The notes: generated by a model from the sequence alone, not told the origin. A stretch of DNA of 42,270 nt from Actinomycetes bacterium (GCA_021794835.1 JAJYQA010000030.1:1-42270), one strand, 5' to 3'; shown: positions 1 through 8,943, counted from the stretch's first letter. Numbers and translations are program-made.

Positions 1-15
1 CTTTTCTTGAGCCAT
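1..15 (-). CDS. 5' end of a leftward gene cut by the window edge
   Basis: Only five codons are visible on the minus strand, reading M-A-Q-E-K from an ATG at 15. The reason to believe it is the strong Shine-Dalgarno AGGAGG (minus strand of 23-28) placed about seven bases upstream of the ATG. The function cannot be told. The gene is transcribed away from the window, in the same direction as the repair operon at 683-5343, but about 650 bases of decayed sequence lie between them. Confidence 0.5.
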
Positions 16-125
16 CGTTATTCCTCCTATAATAGTAGTGTCGTAACTTCTATTCTTGAGGAACGGTGGCTCATTTTCAACCCATCTTTAAATGAACCTT
101 TTTACAGAATTATATGGGCGCGATC

Positions 126-318
126 ATGATAGTTTTTGAAAAAGACAAACGTTACATTACATTGGCGGATATAAAATATGTAGTATCCCATCAAGAAACG
201 TAAGATTATTGACTCTACTATTAAAACTTTAAATATTGATAGGAATAAGGTTGTATTAATATTGATAGATTTTCAAATACAAGCAGAGTTGGCCGGGAAA
301 GATTGGACAGCGATATAA
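126..318 (+). pseudogene. possible decayed ORF, weakly isochorismatase-like
   Basis: An ATG at 126 opens 25 codons (starting MIVFEKDKRY) to a stop at 201. A neighbouring frame then stays open to 316-318 and includes the strand-like stretch NKVVLILIDFQ. The hydrophobic strand ending in ID(F/M)Q recalls the first strand of isochorismatase-family hydrolases, but the match is short and needs a frameshift. There is no convincing ribosome binding site. It may be chance. Confidence 0.15.
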
Positions 319-337
319 GTGATAAAGCTGCTCTAAA

Positions 338-489
338 ATGAAGGCTAGAAAGGAGCAGCAAAATGACAAAATGACCACAAAGAAATCACACCTAGCCACA
401 TTTAAGGCAAAAGTAGCACTGGAGGCCGTCAAGGTAAGCAGACGCTAACAGAGCTCCCACAGAGGTTCCAAGTATATCCCAACCAGTAA
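338..489 (+). pseudogene. remnant of an IS3-family OrfA (transposase N-terminus)
   Basis: From 338 (or the ATG at 371) one frame reads MTTKKSHLATFKAKVALEAVK and then stops. Shifting frame at 432-434 continues as GKQTLTELPQRFQVYPNQ and stops at 487-489. Together these match the helix-turn-helix start of IS3-type OrfA proteins (FKAKVALEA followed by a TLxELxxxFxVxPNQ pattern). One base appears lost after the AAG lysine codon and the frame then ends early, so this is a dead fragment. No OrfB or terminal repeats are visible. A 7-bp inverted pair (GCTGCTC 327-333, GAGCAGC 353-359) lies just upstream. Confidence 0.6.
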
Positions 490-682
490 ACGCTAATTAA
501 AATAATATTTCTCAAAAATGTACTTATTGGTGAAAGATCGTATGATGCTTTTACTTATAAGTGCATTCTTAGTTTGGATGAAATACCAACCTAAGACATA
601 TGGTTTTATTTTGTAAGTTCCTAGCAGTACGCCTTAAGGAAAGCAAATAAAATGAAGAAAGGTAATTTATCAATGAGTGCAA
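490..682. other. A/T-rich intergenic sequence, no gene seen
   Basis: Between the IS3 remnant and the end of the mre11 gene the sequence is A/T-rich with stops in all frames. I see no clear terminator hairpin, repeat or RNA gene here. Confidence 0.4.
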
Positions 683-1951
683 TTAAGAGTCCCACACCTT
701 CAACTCATCCATCAGTTTCTGTCCGTATTCCATTAGCTCTTCTTTGCGCTCAAGCAAGTCGTCGCGGGTCTTGATATACTCGGCAAGGGCGGCTGCCGGG
801 GTTTGGGCCTCGGTTAGGTTTGGGTTTCTGGTTCTTACTTCTTCACCTGTAGCCTCAATGTTGATGTAGGCGACAAAGTAAGCACCGGAGAGGGCATCCA
901 TTATCTCATCTTTTCTTATCTGCTCTTTAAGCTTTGCCGGCGCCTTAACGCGCGCCCGAACCACGGCATCATTTAGATCGGCCCTCTCGCAGGCGGCGCA
1001 CACTTCTGCTGTGGGGTCATCTGTCTTGCACTCGACATCTATCGTGACGAAGCGGCGGGCCGGGGCTTTTATAAACTCGTAGGTGGCTGCGCCGCGCGTA
1101 AGGTTTACCAGGCAAAAGCCCTTATCCTCTTTCTCTTCGCCGAAGTCTACACGGTCTATGCTTCCTGAATAGATAAGGTGGGGGTACATGCCCTGGCTTA
1201 AATCTTGAAATTTATGAATGTGACCTAAGGCGACGTAATCAAATTCGGGCCGCTGCAGGATGCTTGGCAGAACTGTTATCTCATGTCCGGCTAGAATACT
1301 TCTGTCTTCACATCCCACGGTTGCGGTTGAGATGCTCAAATGCGCGGTAAGTATCGCCGGGATGCTTTTATCGACTTGCCTGGCCAGATCATCGATAAAA
1401 GTCTCAACCGTTCTTACCATAAGCTCATTTAGCTCGGTCAAGGTTTTGTCTTTGTATTCGATATCCTGCTCTTTCAGGCTTGCGATAAGTCGGCTTCGCG
1501 AAAAATGGGGGAGGGCTGCTACTTGAACCGTCCCCTGTTTAGTGGTGATGGTAAAAAGTTCGGGCTGGCGCGCAACATAGACGCCGTCGATTTCCAGTGC
1601 ATCATAGACCGCCATCGAATGCGCCTGCGCCTGCATGTTGGGCAGGTCATGGTTTCCAACCAGAAGTACCACTTTAATATCTGCCTTAACCAGGCGGCGG
1701 ATTATCCTGGCAAACTCACGCTGCAGTGTTGGGTTGGGCTTCTGATTGCGGAAGGCATCCCCGGCAAAGACGACCAGGGCGACATCGCGCTTAATCGCAG
1801 TATCTACCATAAAGTTAAGGGATTTTAAAAAATCGATTACCCGTTGGTTAAGCCCCGTCTTGGAATCAATGCGGCCATAATTTTCCATTCCCAGGTGAAG
1901 ATCTGCAAAATGAATGGTTCTTATTGCTTTAGTCAAAGATGATCTCGTCAT
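683..1951 (-). CDS. sbcD: Mre11/SbcD-family DNA repair nuclease
   Basis: Metallophosphoesterase of the Mre11/SbcD family, which processes DNA ends with a Rad50/SbcC ATPase. Near the N-terminus are HFADLHLG (D and H of metal motif I) and VVFAGDAF; then GNHDLP, TAHLS and ALGHIHKFQ supply the remaining metal and catalytic residues. The C-terminal third is the less conserved capping region. About 422 residues, normal for the family. The ATG at 1951 has AAGGG nine bases upstream and is preferred over a TTG at 1957. It overlaps the end of herA by about 20 bases and is the last gene of the nurA-HAS-herA operon. No rad50/sbcC is in the window, so the partner is elsewhere or replaced by HerA. Confidence 0.93.
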   Translation of the reverse strand: MTRSSLTKAIRTIHFADLHLGMENYGRIDSKTGLNQRVIDFLKSLNFMVDTAIKRDVALVVFAGDAFRNQKPNPTLQREFARIIRRLVKADIKVVLLVGNHDLPNMQAQAHSMAVYDALEIDGVYVARQPELFTITTKQGTVQVAALPHFSRSRLIASLKEQDIEYKDKTLTELNELMVRTVETFIDDLARQVDKSIPAILTAHLSISTATVGCEDRSILAGHEITVLPSILQRPEFDYVALGHIHKFQDLSQGMYPHLIYSGSIDRVDFGEEKEDKGFCLVNLTRGAATYEFIKAPARRFVTIDVECKTDDPTAEVCAACERADLNDAVVRARVKAPAKLKEQIRKDEIMDALSGAYFVAYINIEATGEEVRTRNPNLTEAQTPAAALAEYIKTRDDLLERKEELMEYGQKLMDELKVWDS

Positions 1952-3566
1952 CGCCAAACACCCTTGCTTTTAGCCCATCCACGGTTTTTCGCCGTTCGAT
2001 CTCATCTAAGATGATGCCCGAGCCAAGCGAGATCTCGCTGCAGAATTTGCCGTAGTCTTTGGCGTCGATTACAACCGGCATCGGAAGGGCAAAACCGGTC
2101 AGCAAAAACTGCCTTGGCTCAAGGTTGTTTATTAAAACTTTTAGTGTTCCCTGGCTGGGAAGGCCGGTAAGTACTGCGTTGATATCCCGCTCATCGCCAA
2201 GGTCTCCAATAATGCGTGTGCCAACCTGCGAGAGCACCTCGTCGTCTATGCCGCTTGGCCGCTGGTCGATTAAAAGCAGGACCATGTTGTACTTTCGCAT
2301 CTCACGGGCAATCGTGCCAAAGGTTGTTTGCCGGGCAACTTGCGGGTCAAGAAACTTGTGCGCCTCCTCGATGGTCACAACCAGGGGTTTTGGACCATCG
2401 ACTCCTTCGGCTCTCGCACTGTCAGTTTTATCCACATAAAGCTTATGCAGTCTGCGCGTTAGTATATTCGCGACCAGGATATAGGCGAGCATCGAGTTGT
2501 AGCGGCCAAATTGAAAGACGATGTGCTTGCCGTCCTGGATAAAGTCCATAATACGGTTAACTGTGTCGTCGGCGACTTCTTTTCGGATAAAGGGAAGCTT
2601 CTTTAATCTATCCAGACAGCGGCGAAGCTTGTTTAGGGCCTGCTCGTTTACCTTTAAATCCTCGACAACTTGGGGAAAATCATCGATATCCATATCTAAA
2701 AACCTGGCAAGCCACCTGTCCTCGCCCCACTTATCCGAGAGGCGGTACATCGTCTCGATCCCGGCCTGAGTCAAGCCCAGCTCGCCTGCGGCAAGCTCAA
2801 GGTCGGCTATCTCAATTGCGCCGTAGGGAATCTGCACGTCGTAGTCGGCCCGGATTTTTCTATAAAGCGGTGAGTTAGAGTCAACTGTAAAAATTGCAAC
2901 TTTGCTCCCCAGAAGTTGCTTAAGACTCGGGTCATCGATACCGCCCTCGTTGGTTGCACTCCAGCCGTATTCATTGTGCATGTCAAAGACAAGGTTTATC
3001 GCCATGTCGCTTTTAATTAAGTAGCCCAAGACCATGCGCGTCAGGACGCTTTTGCCCGAGCCGCTTTTGCCAAATATCGCGTTGCTTCGTTTGCAGAATC
3101 TCTCCAGGTTAAGGCAAACCGGCACATCCATAAAAATTGGCGAGCCTATCTCGGGGTTGGTAACCGCAGGCGAGCCAAAGATAAGCGAGACGTCTTCAGC
3201 CGATGCCTCGCAGACGGGGGAGAAGTGCGGCGGCACGGTGGTCGAGGGCCGTGGCCTATCTAAGTCGGTCGGGTTTTGCGCGGTGATAAGCATTGGCTGC
3301 ACCGAGAGCTTGTAAAATGTGTTTACCCCGGCGTGCACTTGTCTTGCAAAATCATCGCTTGGCGGGTTAAGAAGAATATCCTCGTTTGTTGCCTCAAGCG
3401 AGACATCTTTCAATAAACAGAAGAACTTGTTCTCCTTACCGTCGACGATGACCAGGCGACCGACCGAGATTCCCTCAACGTTTATGTCTTCGTTTAACTT
3501 TGCCTCAAGGCCGGATAGAAGCGAGCCTGATATGAGTTTTCCGATCTCCTGCACTTTACTCGCCAT
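1929..3566 (-). CDS. herA: HerA-type hexameric DNA translocase ATPase
   Basis: FtsK/HerA-superfamily ATPase that forms a hexamer and drives DNA through, or feeds it to, the NurA nuclease in end resection. Residues 1-100 look like the N-terminal HAS barrel. Walker A is GKSGSGKS at 166-173, Walker B is LVVTIEEAH at 395-403, the DQRPSGID segment is at 434-441, and an arginine-bearing GTRIIGDL follows at 449-456. 545 residues, typical of HerA. The ATG at 3566 has CAGGAGA just upstream and overlaps the HAS-barrel gene by 11 bases, so the genes are translationally coupled. In archaea nurA, rad50, mre11 and herA form one operon; here rad50 is missing and a HAS-barrel gene is present. Confidence 0.93.
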   Translation of the reverse strand: MASKVQEIGKLISGSLLSGLEAKLNEDINVEGISVGRLVIVDGKENKFFCLLKDVSLEATNEDILLNPPSDDFARQVHAGVNTFYKLSVQPMLITAQNPTDLDRPRPSTTVPPHFSPVCEASAEDVSLIFGSPAVTNPEIGSPIFMDVPVCLNLERFCKRSNAIFGKSGSGKSVLTRMVLGYLIKSDMAINLVFDMHNEYGWSATNEGGIDDPSLKQLLGSKVAIFTVDSNSPLYRKIRADYDVQIPYGAIEIADLELAAGELGLTQAGIETMYRLSDKWGEDRWLARFLDMDIDDFPQVVEDLKVNEQALNKLRRCLDRLKKLPFIRKEVADDTVNRIMDFIQDGKHIVFQFGRYNSMLAYILVANILTRRLHKLYVDKTDSARAEGVDGPKPLVVTIEEAHKFLDPQVARQTTFGTIAREMRKYNMVLLLIDQRPSGIDDEVLSQVGTRIIGDLGDERDINAVLTGLPSQGTLKVLINNLEPRQFLLTGFALPMPVVIDAKDYGKFCSEISLGSGIILDEIERRKTVDGLKARVFGDDEIIFD

Positions 3567-4137
3567 CGCTTATTCTCCTGATGATACTTCTTGCCTTCTC
3601 ATACTCGTCTTTTAAAAGCTGCGCTATTTCTTGCCCTGCCCGAACGAGAAACGCTCGGTCGCCTTCACGCTCGGCACAAGCCAGGCGGATTGAAGCCGCG
3701 GCTAGCTCCTCGATAGGTAGCCCGGGTAAAGCATTTATGCTTCGGATAAATTCCAAGTCCTCAGTTAAATCAAGCACCTCTTGTTTTTCGCAAGGATAGA
3801 CGAAGCTGTGAATCCTTGGCGGGAAGGGGGGAAGATATGCTCTGGTATATCCGGCATCGTTAAACCCAATAATTGCTGCCTCGAACTCGATCTTTAAAAA
3901 CTCGGCGATCTGTGGCTGTCTCTTAAAAAGTTCCGTGCGCTCAATCCCAAAGGCTACCGCGCGTCGGCTCGGGTCGATACTCGTCTCATGTACATTGTAG
4001 ACAAGACCGTAGATTGCCATACCCTGGCTTTCGGTTTTAACAAAGCTTCCAAAATGCGGAGGGTTATCAAGGCCATCGGCCTGCGCCAAAAACCTGGTTG
4101 TGTAGACTTCGATTATCTCTCCAATTCGCTCGGACAT
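3556..4137 (-). CDS. stand-alone HAS-barrel protein of the HerA-NurA operon
   Basis: 193 residues. The N-terminus (IGEIIEVYTTRF, then PPHFGSFVKTE and IYGLVYNV) has the beta-rich pattern of a HAS barrel, the small barrel at the N-terminus of HerA and F1-ATPase subunits. A PPFPPRIHSFVYPC segment near residues 103-116 and a C-terminal helical region follow. HerA next door also has its own N-terminal barrel, so this is an extra copy rather than a detached half. Its ATG directly follows the nurA stop (TAA-ATG) and its end overlaps herA, which argues for fixed stoichiometry with both. An adaptor or regulatory subunit of the HerA-NurA complex is my inference; I know no assigned function. Confidence 0.7.
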   Translation of the reverse strand: MSERIGEIIEVYTTRFLAQADGLDNPPHFGSFVKTESQGMAIYGLVYNVHETSIDPSRRAVAFGIERTELFKRQPQIAEFLKIEFEAAIIGFNDAGYTRAYLPPFPPRIHSFVYPCEKQEVLDLTEDLEFIRSINALPGLPIEELAAASIRLACAEREGDRAFLVRAGQEIAQLLKDEYEKARSIIRRISDGE

Positions 4138-5343
4138 TTATACAAAGCCTCCTTTTTTGCGAATGGCTTTGCGGGACTCAATCACCGGGGAACCCTGCCT
4201 TATTAATGCCTGTAAAACTAGTTGGTCAAACATGTTTTTATCTGCCTGCTTTACGACAGCCTGCTCGTGTGCCTCGGCCACCGCGATAGGATAGCCAACT
4301 CCTTTGCTCGCTTGGTCAAGGCAGATGCTATGTACCAGCTCTACCGTAGCCGGGTCATGGGCCACCCAGCCCGGCACCTCGATGCGGGCGATCTCTTTGC
4401 CCATATTTATATAGAAAAAATATATTTTTTCCTCGCCGTAATCCTTCAGGATTTTTGATATACTCCCAAAGAGCGAGGACCGCTCACCGAATTGAAGGAG
4501 CTGGCGGAACAGCCCAGCATCCGTGATTCCATCTATCTTAGCACAGGGAAGGGCCCCATCAAAACCCGCCGCTTTGTACGGGCAGTTATCGCAGTCAACT
4601 GGGTCGCTTGGGCAAAGACTCACCTTTAGCGAGTTTACGACATCGCTGCTCCCCGGCGAGCTTATGTATCCGGCTACCGGCACATTAGATATTTTGCCGG
4701 TGGATATAAGTTGCATGAGAGAAATAAATGATTGAAGCTTTAGGTCATCGGTGCCAAGCCCCTCCAGTATGCCCGGCTCTGTCTCAAGGCTCCAGAGGAT
4801 AAGCGTGCCGTCGATTAGCGCGACCGCCGGCTTTGCTTCACATCCCTCAATCATATTAGTAAGCGCATCGGACTCCATTTTCTGCCGAAGCGCCGCAAGC
4901 ACCCCGCCGGATACCTCGCGTTCCTTGCCGCCGAAACGACGCATGATATCTTTTTCCTCAAAAAAAAGGCTCGGCTCACTTTCAAGGCGGTACCCCAGGT
5001 AATCCCCATAGCTTATCTCAACTTTGCCGATGTTTATCAAAAAAGCGTGGTATGGGCTGTGGCGGTCGGGGTTTATCTGCGAACCATCCGTTGAAAGAAT
5101 TGTATAGGAGCCGGGGCACGCAGTTGGGAGATGCGACGCAAACGGGTGCTCTCCGGTCGGCATGGCAACCAGCCAGGATGTTGATGAGCGGCTAACTTTG
5201 TTTACAAACGCCTCAACGTTATCCGAGACCAGGTTAACCTGCTCGCCGGCAATGCTAAAAGCCTCCGCTATGCCCCGTATCCGGTCTCTTTGATGTTTGC
5301 TAAGTGCTTTTATTTGCAACTGCAATTTGTTTAAATCCAGCAA
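4138..5343 (-). CDS. nurA: NurA-domain 5'-3' nuclease
   Basis: NurA nuclease, partner of HerA in resecting DNA ends. The metal-binding signature is visible: STDGSQ at 84-89 (Asp86), VALIDGTL at 174-181 (Asp178), and a C-terminal YPIAVAEAHE at 351-360 (His359). 401 residues, within the family range. Four cysteines (C244, C251, C254, C267) sit between the conserved blocks, in a region that could hold zinc or an iron-sulfur cluster. The start is TTG at 5343 with AGAGGTGAT upstream. First gene of the repair operon; a LexA box lies 29 bases upstream of its start. Confidence 0.9.
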   Translation of the reverse strand: MLDLNKLQLQIKALSKHQRDRIRGIAEAFSIAGEQVNLVSDNVEAFVNKVSRSSTSWLVAMPTGEHPFASHLPTACPGSYTILSTDGSQINPDRHSPYHAFLINIGKVEISYGDYLGYRLESEPSLFFEEKDIMRRFGGKEREVSGGVLAALRQKMESDALTNMIEGCEAKPAVALIDGTLILWSLETEPGILEGLGTDDLKLQSFISLMQLISTGKISNVPVAGYISSPGSSDVVNSLKVSLCPSDPVDCDNCPYKAAGFDGALPCAKIDGITDAGLFRQLLQFGERSSLFGSISKILKDYGEEKIYFFYINMGKEIARIEVPGWVAHDPATVELVHSICLDQASKGVGYPIAVAEAHEQAVVKQADKNMFDQLVLQALIRQGSPVIESRKAIRKKGGFV

Positions 5344-5371
5344 GCGGTATCACCTCTAATTATTACAAACC

Positions 5372-5385
5372 CGAACAACCGTTCG
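5372..5385 (-). promoter_or_regulatory. LexA (SOS) box upstream of nurA-HAS-herA-mre11
   Basis: CGAACAACCGTTCG is a perfect CGAAC-N4-GTTCG palindrome, the LexA operator of Gram-positive and actinobacterial type. On the minus strand it falls between a possible -35 (TTGTAT) and -10 (TGTAAT, 18-base spacing), where LexA binding would block RNA polymerase. It is 29 bases from the nurA start codon. Confidence 0.8.
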
Positions 5386-5586
5386 ATACAATTGTAACAG
5401 AAGGATTTGTGGATGGGAAGGGCAAAAGGAAAGGATTAGATGGCAGAAGTCGGGAGTCATAATATAATCAAGCTTTTAATATGATACGCCTTGTAGATAA
5501 ATTGGAGTTGTAATAAACAGACTTTTAATTATTCCTAATAGGCTATAAAATAAAGAGCACACACTACTAATTCCCTTAGGAGGATT

Positions 5587-6602
5587 ATGCAGAATTCCAC
5601 TTTGCCAGTTGCGATAAACGAATCACACAAACTTTATCGCTCAAAGCTACTTATTAACACAGCTAAAACTTGTGAATGCCCAGAAAATCATTTAAACTGT
5701 TTGACTGCAAAAGAATGGCTAAAAAGTCAACTTGGTGTTTGGCAGTTTGTCTATGAAGGTCGTGACATCCGAAAGAAAGACTTGCATCCTGCTACCTTTC
5801 CAATTTCCTTAGCAAAGAAAGTTATTCAGTTGTTTAGCCATGAAGGAGAACTTGTACTTGATCCATTTGTAGGTAGTGGTACCACTTTGTTAGCTGCTCA
5901 AGATTTAAATAGAAACGCTGTCGGATTTGACTTGTCTGAAAAATATATTGAACTTTGCAAAGATCGGCTTGGCCTCGAAACCCTTTTTAACACTTCTCAA
6001 CAAATAGCTATTCAAGATGATGCCCTTCATATACCGGATTACCTGGAGCCCGAAAGTGTTAAGCTTATCTGGACCTCGCCACCTTACGCTAATCTATTAA
6101 ATCGGAAACGCAAGAACAAGTCTCGTCGAGTCCGTAATAACGAGCAGTATATGAAGGTTGAGCAATACTATACTCGCAAGACCCCCGTGACCTTGGCACC
6201 ATGCCACTAGAAGAGTATACGCAAGCCATGGGCGATATTTTTGAGGCTCTATTACCACTACTTAAAGTGAAAGGCCATTGTGTTATCAATGTCCCTGATA
6301 TGTGGTGGGAGAACGAAAGAATAACCATTCACGTGGCATTGATTGAAGAACTCAGGCGTCGAGGCTACGAGTTGCGAAATACCATAATATGGGATAGAAC
6401 AAATATTGTAAATCAGATTGGAATTTTTGGCTGGCCTAGCAATTACATCACAATGGGCACAACTTTCGAATATCTGCTTGATTTCTGGCGACCTCCGCTT
6501 ACAAAGGAGACCGACAATAATGGATCAGCCTCAACCCGACATGGCTCGTCTACCACACCCGCGATTTTCGCCACCCCGAAATTTGGGAAAACTATAGGCT
6601 AA
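5587..6602 (+). pseudogene. frameshifted DNA methyltransferase (N4-C/N6-A type)
   Basis: SAM-dependent DNA amino-methyltransferase. Frame one (5587-6210) carries FPISLAKKVI, the SAM-binding motif DPFVGSGTT (residues 92-100) and the catalytic TSPPYANL (163-170). The gene continues in another frame as QDPRDLGTMPLEEYTQAMGD through FEYLLDFWRPP to 6602. The break is explained exactly by a tandem 5-bp duplication, ATACT at 6165-6169 and again at 6170-6174; removing one copy restores EQYSQDPRDLG and one continuous frame. The C-terminal tail after RPPL is low-complexity and another frame there looks more protein-like, so a second lesion near 6500-6530 is possible. The start has a good AGGAGG. No restriction enzyme is adjacent; an orphan methyltransferase, probably inactive. 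Confidence 0.8.
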
Positions 6603-6634
6603 GAGCATTTAATCCGATTTTGGGGGTGATCTTT

Positions 6635-8938
6635 ATGGCATACATTGTTCAGTTTAACCAGGTGGGTAAGGATGATGTACCATTAGCGGGCGGCAAGGGG
6701 GCGAATTTAGGGGAGATGACGAGGGCAGGCCTGCCCGTTCCGCCCGACTTTATCGTGACTTCGGATGCCTATTTTGCCTTTTTGGATGCCGCAGCCCTGC
6801 GCGATAAAATTGCCCAGGTTCTAGCCAGCCTGGACTATAACAACAACCAAGCTCTGGATAGGGTATCTGATACCGTAAAACACCTAATTACCTCAGCGGA
6901 TATGCCAAAAGATATCGCAAATGATATAAAAAAGGCGTACCGGGACCTATCCGGACAGGTGCCGGCTTTTGTCGCCGTTCGCTCCTCAGCGACTGCGGAG
7001 GACCTTCCCAAAGCATCCTTTGCCGGGCAGCAGGTGACGCTTTTAAATGTAAAAGGCGAGGATGCAGTAGTTGATGCGGTAAGGCGGGTATGGGCCTCGC
7101 TTTTTGAGGCGCGGGGTATCTTCTATCGCCACGAGAAAGGGTTCGACCATTTTAAGATCGGCATCGCGGTTCCCATCCAAAGGATGATAGAGTCGCAAGC
7201 AAGTGGCGTCATGTTTACCGTTGAGCCCCTCACAAACAACCCCGACGAGATAGAGATCGAGGCGATCTACGGGCTTGGCGAGGCGGTCGTCTCCGGCGCG
7301 CTTACCCCGGACGTTTACCTTGTAAGAAAGAGCGACCTTAAGATAATCGACAAAAAAATCGAAAGCCAGCCGTGGAAAATTGCTTTAAAAGAGGGTAAAA
7401 ACCAGCACCTGGATGTACCGCCTGAACTTCGGGACAGGCAAAAGATAACCGATGACCAAATAATCCAGCTTGCCAGGTACGGGATTGACCTTGAAAAACA
7501 CTATAACTTTCCGCAGGATGCGGAGTGGGCGGTAGAGGCGGGTAAGGTATACCTTGTGCAGACCCGTCCGGTTACCACACTTGCCCCGGTAAGAGCACCG
7601 GAGGAAAAGGCAGTTGGTGAAGTAATCCTGGAAGGAATTGCCGCCTCAACGGGGATGGCCTCCGGGCCGGTAAAAATTGTCTCCGGCAAGGAGGAGCTGG
7701 ATAAAGTTAAAGAGGGCGATATATTGGTAACGCAGATGACCAACCCGGACTTCGTGCCGGCGATGCGCCGGGCGGTCGCCATTGTGACCGATGCTGGCGG
7801 CAGGACGTCCCATGCGGCAATTGTAAGCCGCGAGCTCGGCACCCCCTCGGTTGTTGGAACAGGAAAGGCAACCCAGATTTTAAAAGACAGTGAGGTCATC
7901 ACAGTTGATGGCGCAAGGGGAATTGTCTACGCGGGTGAGGTTAAGGCAAAACCGTTGCCCGAGAAACGTGCCGAAGAGGCGGTCCCCGTTATAGCAGCGT
8001 CTGCCGGTGTTCCGGTTACCGCAACCAAGATATATGTCAACCTGGCTGAACCGGAGCTTGCCGAGAAAACGGCGGCGCTGCCGGTTGACGGCGTAGGTCT
8101 CTTGCGGGCCGAGTTTATGATTGCAGGCATCGGCGTGCACCCCAGAAAATTTATTGAGGAGGGGCGCCAGCAGGAGTTCATCGATAAACTTGCCGACGGA
8201 CTTCGCACATTTGCTCAAGCCTTTTATCCCCGCCCGGTTGTCTACAGAACATCTGACTTTAAGACCAATGAGTACCGTGGCTTGGAGGGCGGCGAGAAAT
8301 ACGAGCCCCCGGAGGCAAATCCGATGATCGGCTTCCGCGGTGTATCTCGTTACATCAAAGAGTCCGATGAGTTTAAGATGGAGCTTGCCGCAATTAAAAA
8401 AGTTAGAAAAGAATGGGGGCTTAAAAACCTCTGGGTGATGCTTCCCTTTGTGCGCAAAGTATCCGAAGTCGAGGATATTAAAAAGATTATGGAGGAGAAT
8501 GGACTTAAACGCTCGGCAGATTTTAAGCTCTGGATAATGGTTGAGGTTCCCTCAACCGTCTTTTTAATTGACAAGTTCTGCGAGGCGGGTATCGATGGCG
8601 TTTCGATTGGGTCAAATGATTTGACTCAACTTATTTTAGGAATCGACCGCGACTCAGATATCCTTGCCCCCGAATTCGACGAGCGCGACCTGGCGGTGAT
8701 GAAGGCTATGTTCGAAGTGATCGCCGCCTGCCACCGCCACGGGGTGACGTCCTCCATCTGCGGCCAGGCCCCATCGGTCTATCCCGAGATAACTGAGGCG
8801 CTTGTTGAGCATGATATAACATCAGTCTCAGTAAACCCCGACGCGGTTATCCAAACGAGAAGGCTGGTTGCCTCAACCGAGCAGCGGATGATTCTGGGAG
8901 TCTTAGAGAGGCTGAGGGAACAGGGAAGAGCAGCATAG
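6635..8938 (+). CDS. ppsA: phosphoenolpyruvate synthase
   Basis: Converts pyruvate plus ATP to PEP, AMP and phosphate for gluconeogenesis in the cytoplasm. Residues 1-320 form the ATP-grasp nucleotide-binding domain (GGKGANLGEMTRAGLPVPPD near the start; VRSSATAEDLPKASFAGQQ). The swivelling phosphohistidine domain follows, with GGRTSHAAIVSRELG carrying the catalytic His. The C-terminal TIM-barrel PEP domain contains MLPFVRKVSEVE and SIGSNDLTQL. 767 residues, typical. The ATG at 6635 follows GGGGGTGATC, so the upstream TTG at 6620 is not needed. It sits alone between the broken methyltransferase and htpX. Confidence 0.95.
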   Translation: MAYIVQFNQVGKDDVPLAGGKGANLGEMTRAGLPVPPDFIVTSDAYFAFLDAAALRDKIAQVLASLDYNNNQALDRVSDTVKHLITSADMPKDIANDIKKAYRDLSGQVPAFVAVRSSATAEDLPKASFAGQQVTLLNVKGEDAVVDAVRRVWASLFEARGIFYRHEKGFDHFKIGIAVPIQRMIESQASGVMFTVEPLTNNPDEIEIEAIYGLGEAVVSGALTPDVYLVRKSDLKIIDKKIESQPWKIALKEGKNQHLDVPPELRDRQKITDDQIIQLARYGIDLEKHYNFPQDAEWAVEAGKVYLVQTRPVTTLAPVRAPEEKAVGEVILEGIAASTGMASGPVKIVSGKEELDKVKEGDILVTQMTNPDFVPAMRRAVAIVTDAGGRTSHAAIVSRELGTPSVVGTGKATQILKDSEVITVDGARGIVYAGEVKAKPLPEKRAEEAVPVIAASAGVPVTATKIYVNLAEPELAEKTAALPVDGVGLLRAEFMIAGIGVHPRKFIEEGRQQEFIDKLADGLRTFAQAFYPRPVVYRTSDFKTNEYRGLEGGEKYEPPEANPMIGFRGVSRYIKESDEFKMELAAIKKVRKEWGLKNLWVMLPFVRKVSEVEDIKKIMEENGLKRSADFKLWIMVEVPSTVFLIDKFCEAGIDGVSIGSNDLTQLILGIDRDSDILAPEFDERDLAVMKAMFEVIAACHRHGVTSSICGQAPSVYPEITEALVEHDITSVSVNPDAVIQTRRLVASTEQRMILGVLERLREQGRAA

Positions 8939-8943
8939 AAGCA

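Noticed and set aside
1260-3615. Plus-strand ORFs opposite mre11 and herA
   Set aside because: They are shadows of the real minus-strand genes, with no start signals or family patterns.
6165-6174. Programmed frameshift in the methyltransferase
   Set aside because: The break is an exact 5-bp duplication, not a slippery heptamer, so mutation explains it better.
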